Part shown: positions 43,612 through 53,041 of the stretch, in pieces
Numbering within the stretch: the first letter of the stretch is position 1
Layout of the letters: every line of letters begins with the position of its first letter
Source: Planctomycetota bacterium
GTDB taxonomy: Bacteria; Planctomycetota; UBA1135
DNA: 64,000 nt
Assembly: GCA_008501825.1 (NCBI GenBank)
Contig: QQUA01000001.1
Location: 57,599-121,598, forward strand
Reading direction: 5' to 3'
Made by a program: the position numbers and the translations under genes
The notes under the pieces: model-generated
The model's database searches: none
The model's input: only the letters and a program-made list of their open reading frames with translations
Told to the model about the DNA's origin: nothing

Positions 43612-44771
43612 CACGCCACCTCCATCAACTCCGGTTCGCCGGCGCAGTTTCGCGCCAGCAGATCGTCCAACACCTTTTGCAAATGCTCGGGAAGGACGTC
43701 TCCCCCTCCCATGCCGAGTACGTAGTTTTGCACCGTCCGATCACCGCCGACCACACCGCGCAGTTCCGACCACAAGATGCCGCCGACCCCCGGCGACAAA
43801 TCCCGATCCAGGACTCCGATTTTTTCTTTTCCCTGCAACCAGGTGCGCAACAGATCTTCCGGGAAGGGACGGAGCATGCGCACTCCCAAGGAGCCGACTG
43901 CCAAGCCTTTCTCCCTGGCGGCGTCCACCACCTTGCGGGCGGTGCTGGTGGTCGTACCCATGGAAACCAGCACCACCTCGGCGTCGTCCATGCGGTAGGG
44001 AACGACTCGATCGGGCGGCCGGCGGCCAAAGGCCTTCTCGAAAGCATCTTGGCATTCCCGGTACACCTCCGGCACGTTTTTGGTGGCCTTGTGGTGCTGA
44101 ATGCGATGCACTTCGGTTTCGTGAGGGAAATCCAATCCGCCCAAAGTCACCGCCTGATGAGCGACGCGATGGGGCAAGTCCAATTCCGGCAAAAAAGCGT
44201 CTACCTGCTCTTGCTCCGGAATATCGGTCAACATCATGGTATGAGAAAGAACGAAAGCGTCCTGGCAAATCATCACCGGCAAGAGCACCCGGGGATCCTC
44301 GGCCAAGCGATAGCCCAACAACACGCTGTCCAACACTTCTTGGTTGTTCTCGCAATAGATTTGCATCCAACCGGTGTCCCGGAGCATCAAGGTGTCGCCG
44401 TGATCGACCCAAATGTTCCAAGGCGGCCCTAAGGTGCGGTTCACCGCCATCATCAGGATCGGCAAACGGTAATAGGAAGCCGCCACCACGTTTTCCGCCA
44501 TGTAGGCCAAGCCGTTGGAAGCGGATGCCGTGAACGCCCGGGCGCCTGAAAGGGAAACGCCGATGCACACCGCCATGGCACTGTGCTCGCTTTCCACCCG
44601 CACGATCTTTCCTTTGTCGAATTCCTGCCGGCAAAGCAACTCAATGCACTCGGTCTGGGGAGTAATCGGATAAACCCCTCCGCCAAAACCGCGGGCATTG
44701 CGATTGGCCCGGCCGGCCAGGGTCGCCGCCTTGGCCGCCGCATGATTGGCACTAATCAGTTCGATGGGCAT
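43611..44771 (-). CDS. 2-oxoacid:ferredoxin oxidoreductase alpha subunit
   Basis: A 386-residue subunit from the ATG at 44771. It overlaps the end of the upstream fused gene by 16 bases. Motifs of the pyrimidine-binding/transketolase part are visible: GVYPITPQTECIELL, VESEHSAMAVCIGVSLSGARAFTAS (shown here in part), and NRTLGPPWNIWVDHGDTLMLRDTGW, which should be read as separate short stretches. The C-terminal domain II has VVLVSMGTTTSTARKVVDA and GVRMLRPFPEDLL. It forms the active site with the beta subunit. The length fits four-subunit pyruvate-type enzymes. Confidence 0.92.
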   Translation of the reverse strand: MPIELISANHAAAKAATLAGRANRNARGFGGGVYPITPQTECIELLCRQEFDKGKIVRVESEHSAMAVCIGVSLSGARAFTASASNGLAYMAENVVAASYYRLPILMMAVNRTLGPPWNIWVDHGDTLMLRDTGWMQIYCENNQEVLDSVLLGYRLAEDPRVLLPVMICQDAFVLSHTMMLTDIPEQEQVDAFLPELDLPHRVAHQAVTLGGLDFPHETEVHRIQHHKATKNVPEVYRECQDAFEKAFGRRPPDRVVPYRMDDAEVVLVSMGTTTSTARKVVDAAREKGLAVGSLGVRMLRPFPEDLLRTWLQGKEKIGVLDRDLSPGVGGILWSELRGVVGGDRTVQNYVLGMGGGDVLPEHLQKVLDDLLARNCAGEPELMEVA

Positions 44772-46990
44772 GTGGTAGGCACCATTTCCATGGCTTTGCG
44801 CGGACATTCCTCCACGCAGATCCCGCAGCCCTTGCAGAAAGCGTAATCCACTTCGTAGCCGGTGCCGCGGCGATGAACAATTCCTTCCGGGCAATACACC
44901 AAGCAGGTATCGCATTCGGTGCAATGGCCGCAGGAGAAACAACGATGACTTTCCATTGAATCGGGCAAGCCCCGATTCACTTCCTCGAAGGTCCGGATTC
45001 GCTCCTCAGCCGGCAAAGAAGCTTCCTTGGAAGCCGGGGAACGGGCGAAATGGTCCAGCCGAATGTCGGTTATCGGTACCGCCTTGCTGCGATCCGGCCG
45101 CTCGAAAACTTGAATCGGCCGGCCGGGAGCGGCTTCCTCTTCCGCCAGCACCGCCTGCAACAACAATCCGGCGCTACGGCGGCCGCTGCCGATGGCGTGG
45201 GTTACGGTGCCGTCTCCGGTGGCCAAGTCGCCGGCGCCGAAAGCCGGTAGGGCCTTTTCTCCGGCATAAAGGCGCCCTTCTTGCAACTTCCAAGCTTCGG
45301 GAAGTAAATCGAAATCGGCGGATTGCCCTAAAGCCAGCAGAACGGCGTCGCAAGCTATGGCTTCGGTCCGTTCGGTGACAATCGGCCGGCGCCGGCCACT
45401 GTCGTCCGGTTCGCCCATTTCCACTTCCGCCAAGACCAAGCTTTTCACTCGGCCGTCGCCGTGCAAGGCCACCGGTTGTCGCTGATAAAGGAAGTGAATG
45501 CCTTCGTGATGAGCTTCTTCGATCTCTTCTCGAATGGCCGGCATCTCCTTTTCGGTGCGGCGATAGGCGACGGTTACTTTTTCGGCCCCGCAACGCAACG
45601 CGGAACGAGCGCAGTCCATGGCGGTGTTGCCGCCGCCGAGCACCACTACGTGCCCGCGAAGGCGTATGCCACCTTCCAAGTTCAAACGGTGTAAAAAGTG
45701 GATGCCTTGCTGAACCCCGTCCAAGTCATTTCCGGGAATCGACAAGCTGCGGAGCTTTTGCAAACCGGTGGCCACGATCAAACCATCAAACTCCCGCAAC
45801 AAGTTCGGCATATCTTCCGCCGCTAAAAATTTTCCGGACTGGACTTCGACGCCGAGGTCGAGAATGCCCTGGACTTCTTGATCCAACACCGGTCGAGGCA
45901 AACGATATTCGGGAATTCCGGTGCGTAGCACTCCTCCCAATTTCTTTTCGCCTTCGAAAATCACCACCCGGTGGCCTTCCCGGGCGAGTTCATAAGCCGC
46001 GGCCAAACCGGCCGGTCCTCCACCCAATACCGCAAATCGCTTGGGTTGTTCCAACTCCGCCCTTTCCGATTGGGCCACTGGCTTTTGATCGGCGATCCAC
46101 CGCTCCAAACCCCGGATGTTGACCGCGCCGTCATATTCGGCCCGATTGCATCCTTCCATGCAAGGTGCCGGACACACTCGGCCGCAAGTGGCGGCCAAGG
46201 GCGTGCTTCGTCCCAAAACATGGGAGGCATCCTGGACACTCTTGCGGATGGCGGCTTGCACGAAGCCGATGACGTCGTTGCCGGCCGGGCACCAGGCGTT
46301 GCAGGGTGCGAGGTGGTCGACGTACTCCGGCATTTGGGTACGCCAAGAGCCGGTTTGCAAATTGGAAGGCTGGGAAATTTGGTGATCGGTCAAAGCCTCC
46401 ACCGGGACGCCACCGGCCGGCCCGGCGCCATCGGGAATCGGCTCCCCTTCCGGTTCGGAAATAGCGACCAAGTCATAGGCTTCCTTGGCGGCGGGGAAGT
46501 TGCTGAAGAAACCCAGTTCTTGATAAGCGCGCTCCAACACTTCCAAGGAAATGCCCATGGCGCGGACGAAAGCACCGGCAATGGTGGTGTTGACGATGAC
46601 CACCGAGCGGGTGCCGATTTTGTGCTTACGGGCAATGCCGGTGGCGTCCACCACCGCCAAACGGAAGCCGGGGAACCGCTGTTGCAAAGCTTCCGGGCTG
46701 TCCGTGCTGTTGACCAACAGCAAGCCGCCGGCGACCAAGCCCGCCACCACTTCCTTGCCCAACAGAGTGGGATCCAACACCAACAAATGGTCCGGGTGAT
46801 AAACCTTGTTGCGATTGGTGATCGGGTCTTCGGATACCCGGGTATAGGCCCGCACCGGGGCGCCGGAGCGCTCGCTGGCGTAGTCTCCGAAGGTTTGGAC
46901 GTTTAAACCGAGCCGCGCGTAGACCGCTGCCAAAATCTTGGCGCAGGTTACGCCGCCTTGCCCACCTCGACCGTGTAAGCGAATTTCCAT
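44756..46990 (-). CDS. Fused oxidoreductase gamma subunit, GltD-like FAD module and 2x[4Fe-4S] ferredoxin
   Basis: A 744-residue fusion. Residues 1-190 are the gamma subunit (MEIRLHGRGGQGGVTCAKIL). Residues about 225-300 are the N-terminal Cys domain of glutamate-synthase-beta-like enzymes (C230, C234, C269, C273, C277, C281). About 315-640 is the FAD/NAD(P)H part, with LGGGPAGLAAAYELA at 322 and LGGGNTAMDCARSA at 451. The last 60 residues are a delta-like ferredoxin (CFSCGHCTECDTC, FCKGCGICVEECP). The layout suggests electrons from 2-oxoacid oxidation pass through the ferredoxin to FAD and NAD(P). It is the first gene of the operon, with a candidate promoter at 47024-47052. Confidence 0.9.
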   Translation of the reverse strand: MEIRLHGRGGQGGVTCAKILAAVYARLGLNVQTFGDYASERSGAPVRAYTRVSEDPITNRNKVYHPDHLLVLDPTLLGKEVVAGLVAGGLLLVNSTDSPEALQQRFPGFRLAVVDATGIARKHKIGTRSVVIVNTTIAGAFVRAMGISLEVLERAYQELGFFSNFPAAKEAYDLVAISEPEGEPIPDGAGPAGGVPVEALTDHQISQPSNLQTGSWRTQMPEYVDHLAPCNAWCPAGNDVIGFVQAAIRKSVQDASHVLGRSTPLAATCGRVCPAPCMEGCNRAEYDGAVNIRGLERWIADQKPVAQSERAELEQPKRFAVLGGGPAGLAAAYELAREGHRVVIFEGEKKLGGVLRTGIPEYRLPRPVLDQEVQGILDLGVEVQSGKFLAAEDMPNLLREFDGLIVATGLQKLRSLSIPGNDLDGVQQGIHFLHRLNLEGGIRLRGHVVVLGGGNTAMDCARSALRCGAEKVTVAYRRTEKEMPAIREEIEEAHHEGIHFLYQRQPVALHGDGRVKSLVLAEVEMGEPDDSGRRRPIVTERTEAIACDAVLLALGQSADFDLLPEAWKLQEGRLYAGEKALPAFGAGDLATGDGTVTHAIGSGRRSAGLLLQAVLAEEEAAPGRPIQVFERPDRSKAVPITDIRLDHFARSPASKEASLPAEERIRTFEEVNRGLPDSMESHRCFSCGHCTECDTCLVYCPEGIVHRRGTGYEVDYAFCKGCGICVEECPRKAMEMVPTTCPSN

Positions 46991-47023
46991 GATGAGAGCG
47001 TCGGACTCGAGAGAGCCTGCGGT

Positions 47024-47052
47024 TTCATAACCCCTGGCCTATACCTTCGCAA
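47024..47052 (-). promoter_or_regulatory. Candidate sigma70-type promoter of the oxidoreductase operon
   Basis: On the minus strand TTGCGA (47052-47047) and TATGAA (47029-47024) are separated by 17 bases. Each matches four of six consensus positions. The inferred start would leave a leader of about 25-30 bases before the ATG at 46990, and it lies downstream of the terminator at 47114-47141. Confidence 0.35.
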
Positions 47053-47113
47053 TGGCGGCAGCCATCCGTTTCCGGAATTGCGCCCTAAGATCCTTTGGCA
47101 AAAGGACCCATAG

Positions 47114-47141
47114 AAAAGGCCCCGAGCCTTTGCTCGGGGCC
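47114..47141 (-). terminator. Intrinsic terminator after the second octaheme gene
   Basis: GGCCCCGAGC and GCTCGGGGCC form a perfect 10-base stem with loop CTTT (47118-47141); read on the minus strand it is followed by TTTTCT. It lies 25 bases after the octaheme stop and separates that gene from the oxidoreductase operon. Confidence 0.9.
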
Positions 47142-47166
47142 GGCTAAGTTCCGCCCACAGGCGGCT

Positions 47167-48510
47167 TTATTGCGATCCCTGGGCGTGCCGAGCGCGCATT
47201 TCCTCGGCCATCGCCTTGATCTCGGTCAAGTCTTGCTGCATTTCGCTCCAGCCGTACCAAAGCGCGTAGTCCGGGTTGGCGTGGAAGGTGCCTTGGAAAG
47301 CCCGCATGCGATGCTTCAGGTGCATGGTGAACAAGCGGTTTTCAATCGGCGTCGGCGAATCGTGGAATGTCAGCAAGTCCGGGAAGGGATAGGCGTAGTT
47401 TTCCGGCTTCTCCAGCACACCATCTTTATAGAGACCGGCGATGATGGTGATCGCCTCGGCCATCAAGCGGTCGATTTGGCGAATGATTTGATCGCCCTTT
47501 TCCAGCTCGCCCTGGGCGAAGGCATCGGAGTGGCAATCGGAGCAGACGCCGAGCATCTTCTCCCGCTCGTGATCGAAGCTTTCTTTGGTCAGACGAGCGA
47601 CGTCGGCGGCAGCCACTACGTCCAACCGAGCGGTGGGCTTACCTTCAGGGTCCAAAACTCCCAAGGCCTGGAGGATGGTGACCCGGTCTTTCCACCACTC
47701 CTCATCTTCACCGGGATAGGGAGCCAATCCGTCGGTTCGCACCGCCAAGAAGCCCCACGCGGTCCGGACTTCGTGATCGCCGTCGATCATGTGGCAGGTT
47801 TGGCAGGTCGGGGCAGCGGCCGATTCCGGCAGTTTGCCGTCCCGTTTCAAAGCGTGGCGCACCCCGTGCTTGGAAGTGCTGTACATTTCCCACTGCGGGT
47901 GGTCGAAGCCCATGTGGCAGGTGGCACAGGCTTCCGGCTCCCGAGCTTCTTTCACCGAGAAGGTGTGACGGGTGTGGCAGGCATCGCAGGAAGCGAAGCC
48001 GTGATTCGAGCCTTGAGCTTTCAACTCACGGATTTCTTCTTCCGACTTCAAGCCAAGCTTGTGGCAGCCGCCGCAGCCTTTCATGCCGTCGATCAATTCC
48101 ATCGGCTTCCAGTGAGTCGTCGGCATGGCTTTCATGGAAGCCCAGGCCAGCGCATGTTTGCCCTTGGAGAATTGATCGAACTGGGTTTGGTGGCATACCG
48201 CGCAAGTATCGGCGGTGACGGTTTTGACTTCGTGAATGTCGGCGCTGGAAGTGTGGTCAGCACCGTGACAGGAGGAGCAGTCCACCTCGACCGTGGCGTG
48301 GACGCTGCCTTCCCAATCTAAAACGATGTTGGGCGTGTATTCACGGTGGCAGTCCAAGCACTTCTGGCCGACCTCACTGACTTTGATCGACGCTTGAGTG
48401 TCTGGAGCGGATGAACTCCCCTCCCCGCAACCGATGACGCCAAAAACTCCCAGGCAGACCAATCCGGTCAAGCCCAAACTCAACAAAACAGGAAGCAGCC
48501 GCCGGCTCAT
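47167..48510 (-). CDS. Octaheme HAO-like cytochrome c lipoprotein
   Basis: A 447-residue protein from the ATG at 48510, which has GGGAGG 6 bases upstream; another ATG at 48516 touches that site. The signal ends in a lipobox (GVIGC, Cys28). Eight CxxCH sites begin at 51, 78, 103, 146, 175, 195, 236 and 323. CATCHMGFDHPQWEMYSTSKHG around haem 6, read in short parts, shows the same family as the octaheme enzyme at 37675-39264. The area before the C-terminus has NPDYALWYGWSEM. It is a monocistronic or first-of-operon gene with its own terminator. A second HAO-like enzyme suggests another nitrogen-oxide step or a redox partner; the reaction is not known. Confidence 0.87.
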   Translation of the reverse strand: MSRRLLPVLLSLGLTGLVCLGVFGVIGCGEGSSSAPDTQASIKVSEVGQKCLDCHREYTPNIVLDWEGSVHATVEVDCSSCHGADHTSSADIHEVKTVTADTCAVCHQTQFDQFSKGKHALAWASMKAMPTTHWKPMELIDGMKGCGGCHKLGLKSEEEIRELKAQGSNHGFASCDACHTRHTFSVKEAREPEACATCHMGFDHPQWEMYSTSKHGVRHALKRDGKLPESAAAPTCQTCHMIDGDHEVRTAWGFLAVRTDGLAPYPGEDEEWWKDRVTILQALGVLDPEGKPTARLDVVAAADVARLTKESFDHEREKMLGVCSDCHSDAFAQGELEKGDQIIRQIDRLMAEAITIIAGLYKDGVLEKPENYAYPFPDLLTFHDSPTPIENRLFTMHLKHRMRAFQGTFHANPDYALWYGWSEMQQDLTEIKAMAEEMRARHAQGSQ

Positions 48511-48582
48511 GGACATCCTCCCGATTCCGAAAAACACCGGAATCCGGACTAATCCCGGAAATGTCACATTCAAGTCATGCTT

Positions 48583-49671
48583 TCAGTGCTTTTTTCTTGC
48601 CGGGCCCATTCGAGGATCGTTTTCTTGGATCCCGACTCGGGTGGCGTGACCAAGGAGCAGCGCCTGCCCGTCTCGAAGAGAAAAAGTGCGGAGGACGGCT
48701 TGCCGGATTTGTTCGGCATCCTTTCTTCGATCGGCGAGGAGCAAGGCGGCATAAGCCCGGCCCAAGTTCCGGGACTGAGCCAACCAGGCTCGGTGCCGGC
48801 GCCCGTCCCCGACCTCCCGGGTCATTTGAATCTGTTCTGTTTCCTGCTCGCTGGCTCGGATGGCCACTCGAGGGGAAGGCAGCCACCTACCTGCGGCTTT
48901 CCACTCTCCCAGGTCGAATAGGGTTTCAAAAAAACGCCACTGCAGATCTTGGGACATGGGCGGAAGATGGTTTTGTTCGTTTCGCTGCTTGCCCCACTCT
49001 TTCAAAGGCCAGGGATCGCCCAAAACTTTGGTCAGAACGATCAAGTCGTAGAAATCTTGCTCTCGGTCGCCCATTTGCCAGAGGCCCCGCCTGGCCATGG
49101 CTTCCGCCCACCGGCGGCCGTCGGGCCAAGCTTGGCGCAGTCGCTTCATGCCATGGGGTAGAAACAGATCCCTCTTCATGTGGAAGGCCGGTTCCGCTTC
49201 CAAGCCATGCCACCACAGCCATTCGAAGTGCTCCGCCGCGATAGCATAGTTTTTTCGCTTCAACATGTCCAAAGCGAAGGCATAGCGAGCGTTGACATCG
49301 GTTGAGCCATGTAAAGCCGCGGATAGGCTTTCGGCTCGCGCTGCCACCAGCCAGGCACGAAACAGATCTTGGCTCATTTTGGCGGCTTCGCTGCCTTGCC
49401 AAAGCTGAACCTCGCCCGAAGCTTGATGGATCACGACGGCGGGCAATGTTTGTATGCCGTAAAGAGAAATTTCATAGAGATGACGATCGACTGGCAGGAT
49501 TTCCATGGTCACCGCCGGCAACCGAAAGTCCCTTTCAGGATGGAGCCCCAATTGCTGGAACCATGCCTCTGTTTTCGGCTCTTCGAGGTCTGCGAGCAAG
49601 ACTGCTTTGGGTTCTTGGAATCCGATGGATAGGATCGAAAGTACGGCGACTAGTGTACCCGAGGACAACAT
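48583..49671 (-). CDS. Exported protein with thioredoxin-like start and helical repeats
   Basis: A 362-residue protein with a signal peptide (SSGTLVAVLSILSIGFQ). Residues about 20-105 look like a thioredoxin-type fold: AVLLADLEEPKTEAWFQQL, then YGIQTLPAVVIHQ with the cis-Pro position, but without a CxxC motif. The rest is helical with TPR-like segments (RYAFALDMLKRKNYAIAAEHFEWL). No family recognised. It is on the same strand as the octaheme gene, 72 bases upstream of it. A scaffold or sensor role is possible but unproven. Confidence 0.65.
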   Translation of the reverse strand: MLSSGTLVAVLSILSIGFQEPKAVLLADLEEPKTEAWFQQLGLHPERDFRLPAVTMEILPVDRHLYEISLYGIQTLPAVVIHQASGEVQLWQGSEAAKMSQDLFRAWLVAARAESLSAALHGSTDVNARYAFALDMLKRKNYAIAAEHFEWLWWHGLEAEPAFHMKRDLFLPHGMKRLRQAWPDGRRWAEAMARRGLWQMGDREQDFYDLIVLTKVLGDPWPLKEWGKQRNEQNHLPPMSQDLQWRFFETLFDLGEWKAAGRWLPSPRVAIRASEQETEQIQMTREVGDGRRHRAWLAQSRNLGRAYAALLLADRRKDAEQIRQAVLRTFSLRDGQALLLGHATRVGIQENDPRMGPARKKH

Positions 49672-49753
49672 GACGGCTATTCACTCCGACTTCATTTAGC
49701 AAACGGGCAGCTTAGATGCCGGTTCAACGAAATGGAAGTCGACTTGAAATCGC

Positions 49754-52393
49754 CTATTGAATGGATGGGTTCAATTGGATCTTGCCGAGATGACAATGTC
49801 CCCCCTGAATCTCAAGCGGTGGGGAAATCCAGGCTGGGCCATTCCGATTTTGAATCCGAAGGCGGTAGATTCCATTAGGAAGCTGTTCGATTCGGTAGCT
49901 TGATCGGGGGAAAATCCTTCCCTTCCACACTCGGTTTTCAATGATCCAGCGATCAAAATGGGAGGGTTCTTTGGGAATCGTGCCGGGACCGGAATCAGGC
50001 TCTTTGGCGAGATCCACCCAATGGGCCCAATATCCCGTCAAAGCGATCTCGAATTCCACACTCCCTTGAGGCAGAGGCAATTCCAGCCGATTCAAACCGG
50101 CCTTCACCGTGACGGGAATTTGAGTCCACGGATCCGGCCAACCGAGACTGGAATCCCGGAGCTTCCTGCCACCTACCCAATATTCCTTTCCAGGGATCAA
50201 AGGACCGAAAACAAATCGTCCGTTTTCCCGAGTCTCACCACGCTTTTCGACATAGTCTTTGGATGGGCTGGATTTGGATGAACCCATGATCGCAATTTCG
50301 ACTCCCTCCATCGGTTTTCCAAACTCAACGGCTCGAACTTCCAGGAAGGCCATGGACTCTAAAGAAATTTCCACCCGGGCAACTTTTCCGCTTTCGACTT
50401 CGATTTCACTGAGGAGTGGCCCAATCCAGGGAGAAGGAAGCCCCAACTTGCCGCCGTCCGCGCCTCCGCCGGGGCATAGAAGCCTAATTTCGTAGACGCC
50501 GGGGATAAGCCCTTGAAAGCGAAAGGAACCGTCGGGATGTAGAGTCTGCTCCACCTCCGGCGAATAGAACATCGAAGCTTCTAGGCGTCGCCGATGCTGA
50601 GGATGAAGTTCGATCCCCGGCTTTGGTGTAAGGCGTGTTCGCGTCTCCAGGGAAAGGCCAAGCACCGGTTTCCGAAGAGAAATTACTGCTCGGCCGGCCG
50701 GCTCCAATTCCAACACTTCTTCGAAGCTGTCCGACCGGCTGGAACCCTCTACATCGACAAAAGCGGAAAGAAATCCGGGCGCTTGCAAGCGATAGCGATG
50801 CTTGCCCTCCGGTCCTGCGTACCAAATCGCCTTGGAACCCACGATGTGGCCGGCAACCGCTCGGCTACTTCTACCGGCACCAGATCCATTGGATTCCAGA
50901 CGATTTCGAGCCGCGGTCAGACCCTGCACTGGCTTCCCTGTGGCCTTACACCGAGCCAGAATCGAGGCCGACGGCTTAGTGGCAAGGCGAAGGGTTCCAA
51001 GGTTTGTGTCCTGGGGTATGAGAATCTTTTCCTCTCTCCTCCATCGAATCCCGGGACCTTGAACTTCCAAATCATATTCACCCGGCATCAGCCATTTCTG
51101 GAACTCACCGGAAGCATCGCACTTTGCGGTATTGAATTCAGAAAACTCACCCTTCCATTCAGCCTCCAATTCCTCTCTAGCCCTGGGCCCTCGGCGGTGG
51201 AAGGTTAAGCGCCATTCGCTCCAATCCGATCGTTCTTGCCGTTGAATTCTCCCGCTCAACTGGTACATAACCGGAGCGACAAGAAGGACCGGCTCTCCCG
51301 GTTGATACCAACGCGAAATAAGACTGAATTCAGACGGCAGCACGGCCTTAACAGCGAAAGGCTGATCATATCGAACGCCTCCAATTTTGAAATAGCCGTC
51401 TTCATCACTGATGATTTCAGATCGAGGAAGAGACCATTCTTCTCTCCCATAGGCCGATAGGGCAGGAATTCGAATCGGCTCACTTTCCTTGGATTTGAGT
51501 CTAGACGGTTGAACTGAGTTAGCTTCCAGGGTCAGATAGATTTCAGCTCCTGAGATTGGGCCCCCTTCTCGATTTACAAACCGACCTTCTACCCACTGGT
51601 CTTCAAGAAGAACCAATTCGATTTCAACTTTCTCGGCGGAGGACTTCGAGTTTCGATATTGTCCGAGGAGATATTCCGGAAGTATGTACCGGCCATCCGC
51701 CGCTTTGGGCACACACGAAAATTTCGCCATTCCCCCCTCGTCGGATAAAGCCTCGAATCCATTTTGCATGGCCAACTTCGTTTCTGGCCATCCCTCAGGA
51801 TTGGGAACAACCAAGCGGATCCAACGGTCGGGAACGACTTCGCCTTTTAGGTTTCTAACCTGAACCTCAACTTCAATACCTGGGGAGAGAATCACGTCCC
51901 CGAAATTTTGCACTTCTCCAGGAGAAGGCGTGGCGATGCAATGGGATACGCGGGCATACCCACGTTTTTCAATGCCCAAAATCAACTTCCGATGGCTTTC
52001 GAAACCAACCAGGAAAGCCAGTCCTTTCGAATCGGTTTCGGTTTCGCATTCAACTCGAGCCCCCAAACGCTCCGCACGATCCCAGGGAAAGGAATTCTCA
52101 TCGGCCACATGACAACCGATTTCCAGCTCCTTTGCCAAGCGAAGTCTCGCACCTTCGATGGGATCCAAGTTTGAGTTCACCACTCGAAACCAAATTCCCG
52201 ATTTTGATGCAGGCAGTCCGCTGCTCGAAAGTGAAATTCTGAATTCCTTTGCATCCTCAGGAAAAGAAGACTCAAAATCCGAACGTGATGCATGGGCGGC
52301 GTTGATTGGATTCGATCCTCCAAGCCGGAGAGGATGCATAAACCAGATCAGCAAGCCGAGGACAATGAAGCCGATAATAATGGACCTATTCAT
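49754..52393 (-). CDS. Large membrane-anchored protein with carboxypeptidase-regulatory-like repeats
   Basis: An 879-residue protein. One N-terminal helix (IIIGFIVLGLLIWFM, about 5-19) anchors it; the rest is probably outside. Repeated beta-sandwich units of the carboxypeptidase-regulatory/transthyretin type are recognisable from YFKIGGVRYDQPFAVKA, FRFQGLIPGVYEIRLL, FVFGPLIPGKEYWVGG and IEQLPNGIYRLRI. Such repeats are structural or binding modules in exported proteins. No catalytic motif was seen. It lies 9 bases after the small membrane protein gene, so the two are probably an operon. Confidence 0.75.
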   Translation of the reverse strand: MNRSIIIGFIVLGLLIWFMHPLRLGGSNPINAAHASRSDFESSFPEDAKEFRISLSSSGLPASKSGIWFRVVNSNLDPIEGARLRLAKELEIGCHVADENSFPWDRAERLGARVECETETDSKGLAFLVGFESHRKLILGIEKRGYARVSHCIATPSPGEVQNFGDVILSPGIEVEVQVRNLKGEVVPDRWIRLVVPNPEGWPETKLAMQNGFEALSDEGGMAKFSCVPKAADGRYILPEYLLGQYRNSKSSAEKVEIELVLLEDQWVEGRFVNREGGPISGAEIYLTLEANSVQPSRLKSKESEPIRIPALSAYGREEWSLPRSEIISDEDGYFKIGGVRYDQPFAVKAVLPSEFSLISRWYQPGEPVLLVAPVMYQLSGRIQRQERSDWSEWRLTFHRRGPRAREELEAEWKGEFSEFNTAKCDASGEFQKWLMPGEYDLEVQGPGIRWRREEKILIPQDTNLGTLRLATKPSASILARCKATGKPVQGLTAARNRLESNGSGAGRSSRAVAGHIVGSKAIWYAGPEGKHRYRLQAPGFLSAFVDVEGSSRSDSFEEVLELEPAGRAVISLRKPVLGLSLETRTRLTPKPGIELHPQHRRRLEASMFYSPEVEQTLHPDGSFRFQGLIPGVYEIRLLCPGGGADGGKLGLPSPWIGPLLSEIEVESGKVARVEISLESMAFLEVRAVEFGKPMEGVEIAIMGSSKSSPSKDYVEKRGETRENGRFVFGPLIPGKEYWVGGRKLRDSSLGWPDPWTQIPVTVKAGLNRLELPLPQGSVEFEIALTGYWAHWVDLAKEPDSGPGTIPKEPSHFDRWIIENRVWKGRIFPRSSYRIEQLPNGIYRLRIQNRNGPAWISPPLEIQGGHCHLGKIQLNPSIQ

Positions 52394-52402
52394 TTCCTAC
52401 CG

Positions 52403-52915
52403 TCAAAGCCACTCGCCCAAATAGGGAAAGGCATACCAGTTCAGCCACAGGAAGAAGTAGAGGAAGAAAGCCAGGGCACGATAGTAGGTTTTTTTGCGAA
52501 GCCAGATTCCGTAGAGAACTCCCAGAACCTGCCAGCTCAAAATAGACAACCTAGAAATATCTCGAGTATATTCCAGCCCCTGATATTCCAATCCATAGTC
52601 CCAGGACTCCAGCAAATACCAAAAGTTCAGGCCCCCGATCAGGAAAACAAAGAGGGCAAAATGCCAGGGAATGTTTGCCCTAGAGCGTCCGGGACCCCCA
52701 GGCCACATCCAAAACATCGCGGCAAACAAAACACCGCACATATGGGTCAGAATAGCTAAATTTACCAGAGTGAGCGGAAGGGCCAAAGAAAGTGGACGGC
52801 TAACCATAAACCGGATGAGCGCGACGACGATGATCAGCAGGCCAGAATAATAGATCGCCCCGCCTCGGGTCAAAGCTCTTTGTTCTGCTGCAGATAGGGA
52901 CCTGGTTTGAATCAA
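52403..52915 (-). CDS. Small integral membrane protein of unknown function
   Basis: A 170-residue protein with about five transmembrane helices (IYYSGLLIIVVALIRFMV, ALPLTLVNLAILTHMCGVLF, FALFVFLIGGLNFWYLL, LSILSWQVLGVLYGIWL, ALAFFLYFFLWLNWYAF). The start is TTG at 52915: a strong GGAGGAGGG lies directly upstream and no better start exists. No family recognised. It precedes the large carboxypeptidase-regulatory-like gene by 9 bases and may act with it at the membrane. Confidence 0.7.
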   Translation of the reverse strand: MIQTRSLSAAEQRALTRGGAIYYSGLLIIVVALIRFMVSRPLSLALPLTLVNLAILTHMCGVLFAAMFWMWPGGPGRSRANIPWHFALFVFLIGGLNFWYLLESWDYGLEYQGLEYTRDISRLSILSWQVLGVLYGIWLRKKTYYRALAFFLYFFLWLNWYAFPYLGEWL

Positions 52916-53041
52916 TTTCCCTCCTCCAATGGGCTGATTACGGCCCGGCCGGCTCCAGGTTAGACGGATTCTGGGGCGAGGGCGTTCTCCCCTTCTTCGA
53001 AAATTTTGAAAAAAGACCTCAATTCCGAGAGGAGGTCCGGC

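Noticed and set aside
47095..48321. 408-codon plus-strand frame opposite the second octaheme gene
   Set aside because: The opposite strand carries eight CxxCH motifs, a signal peptide and a ribosome site.
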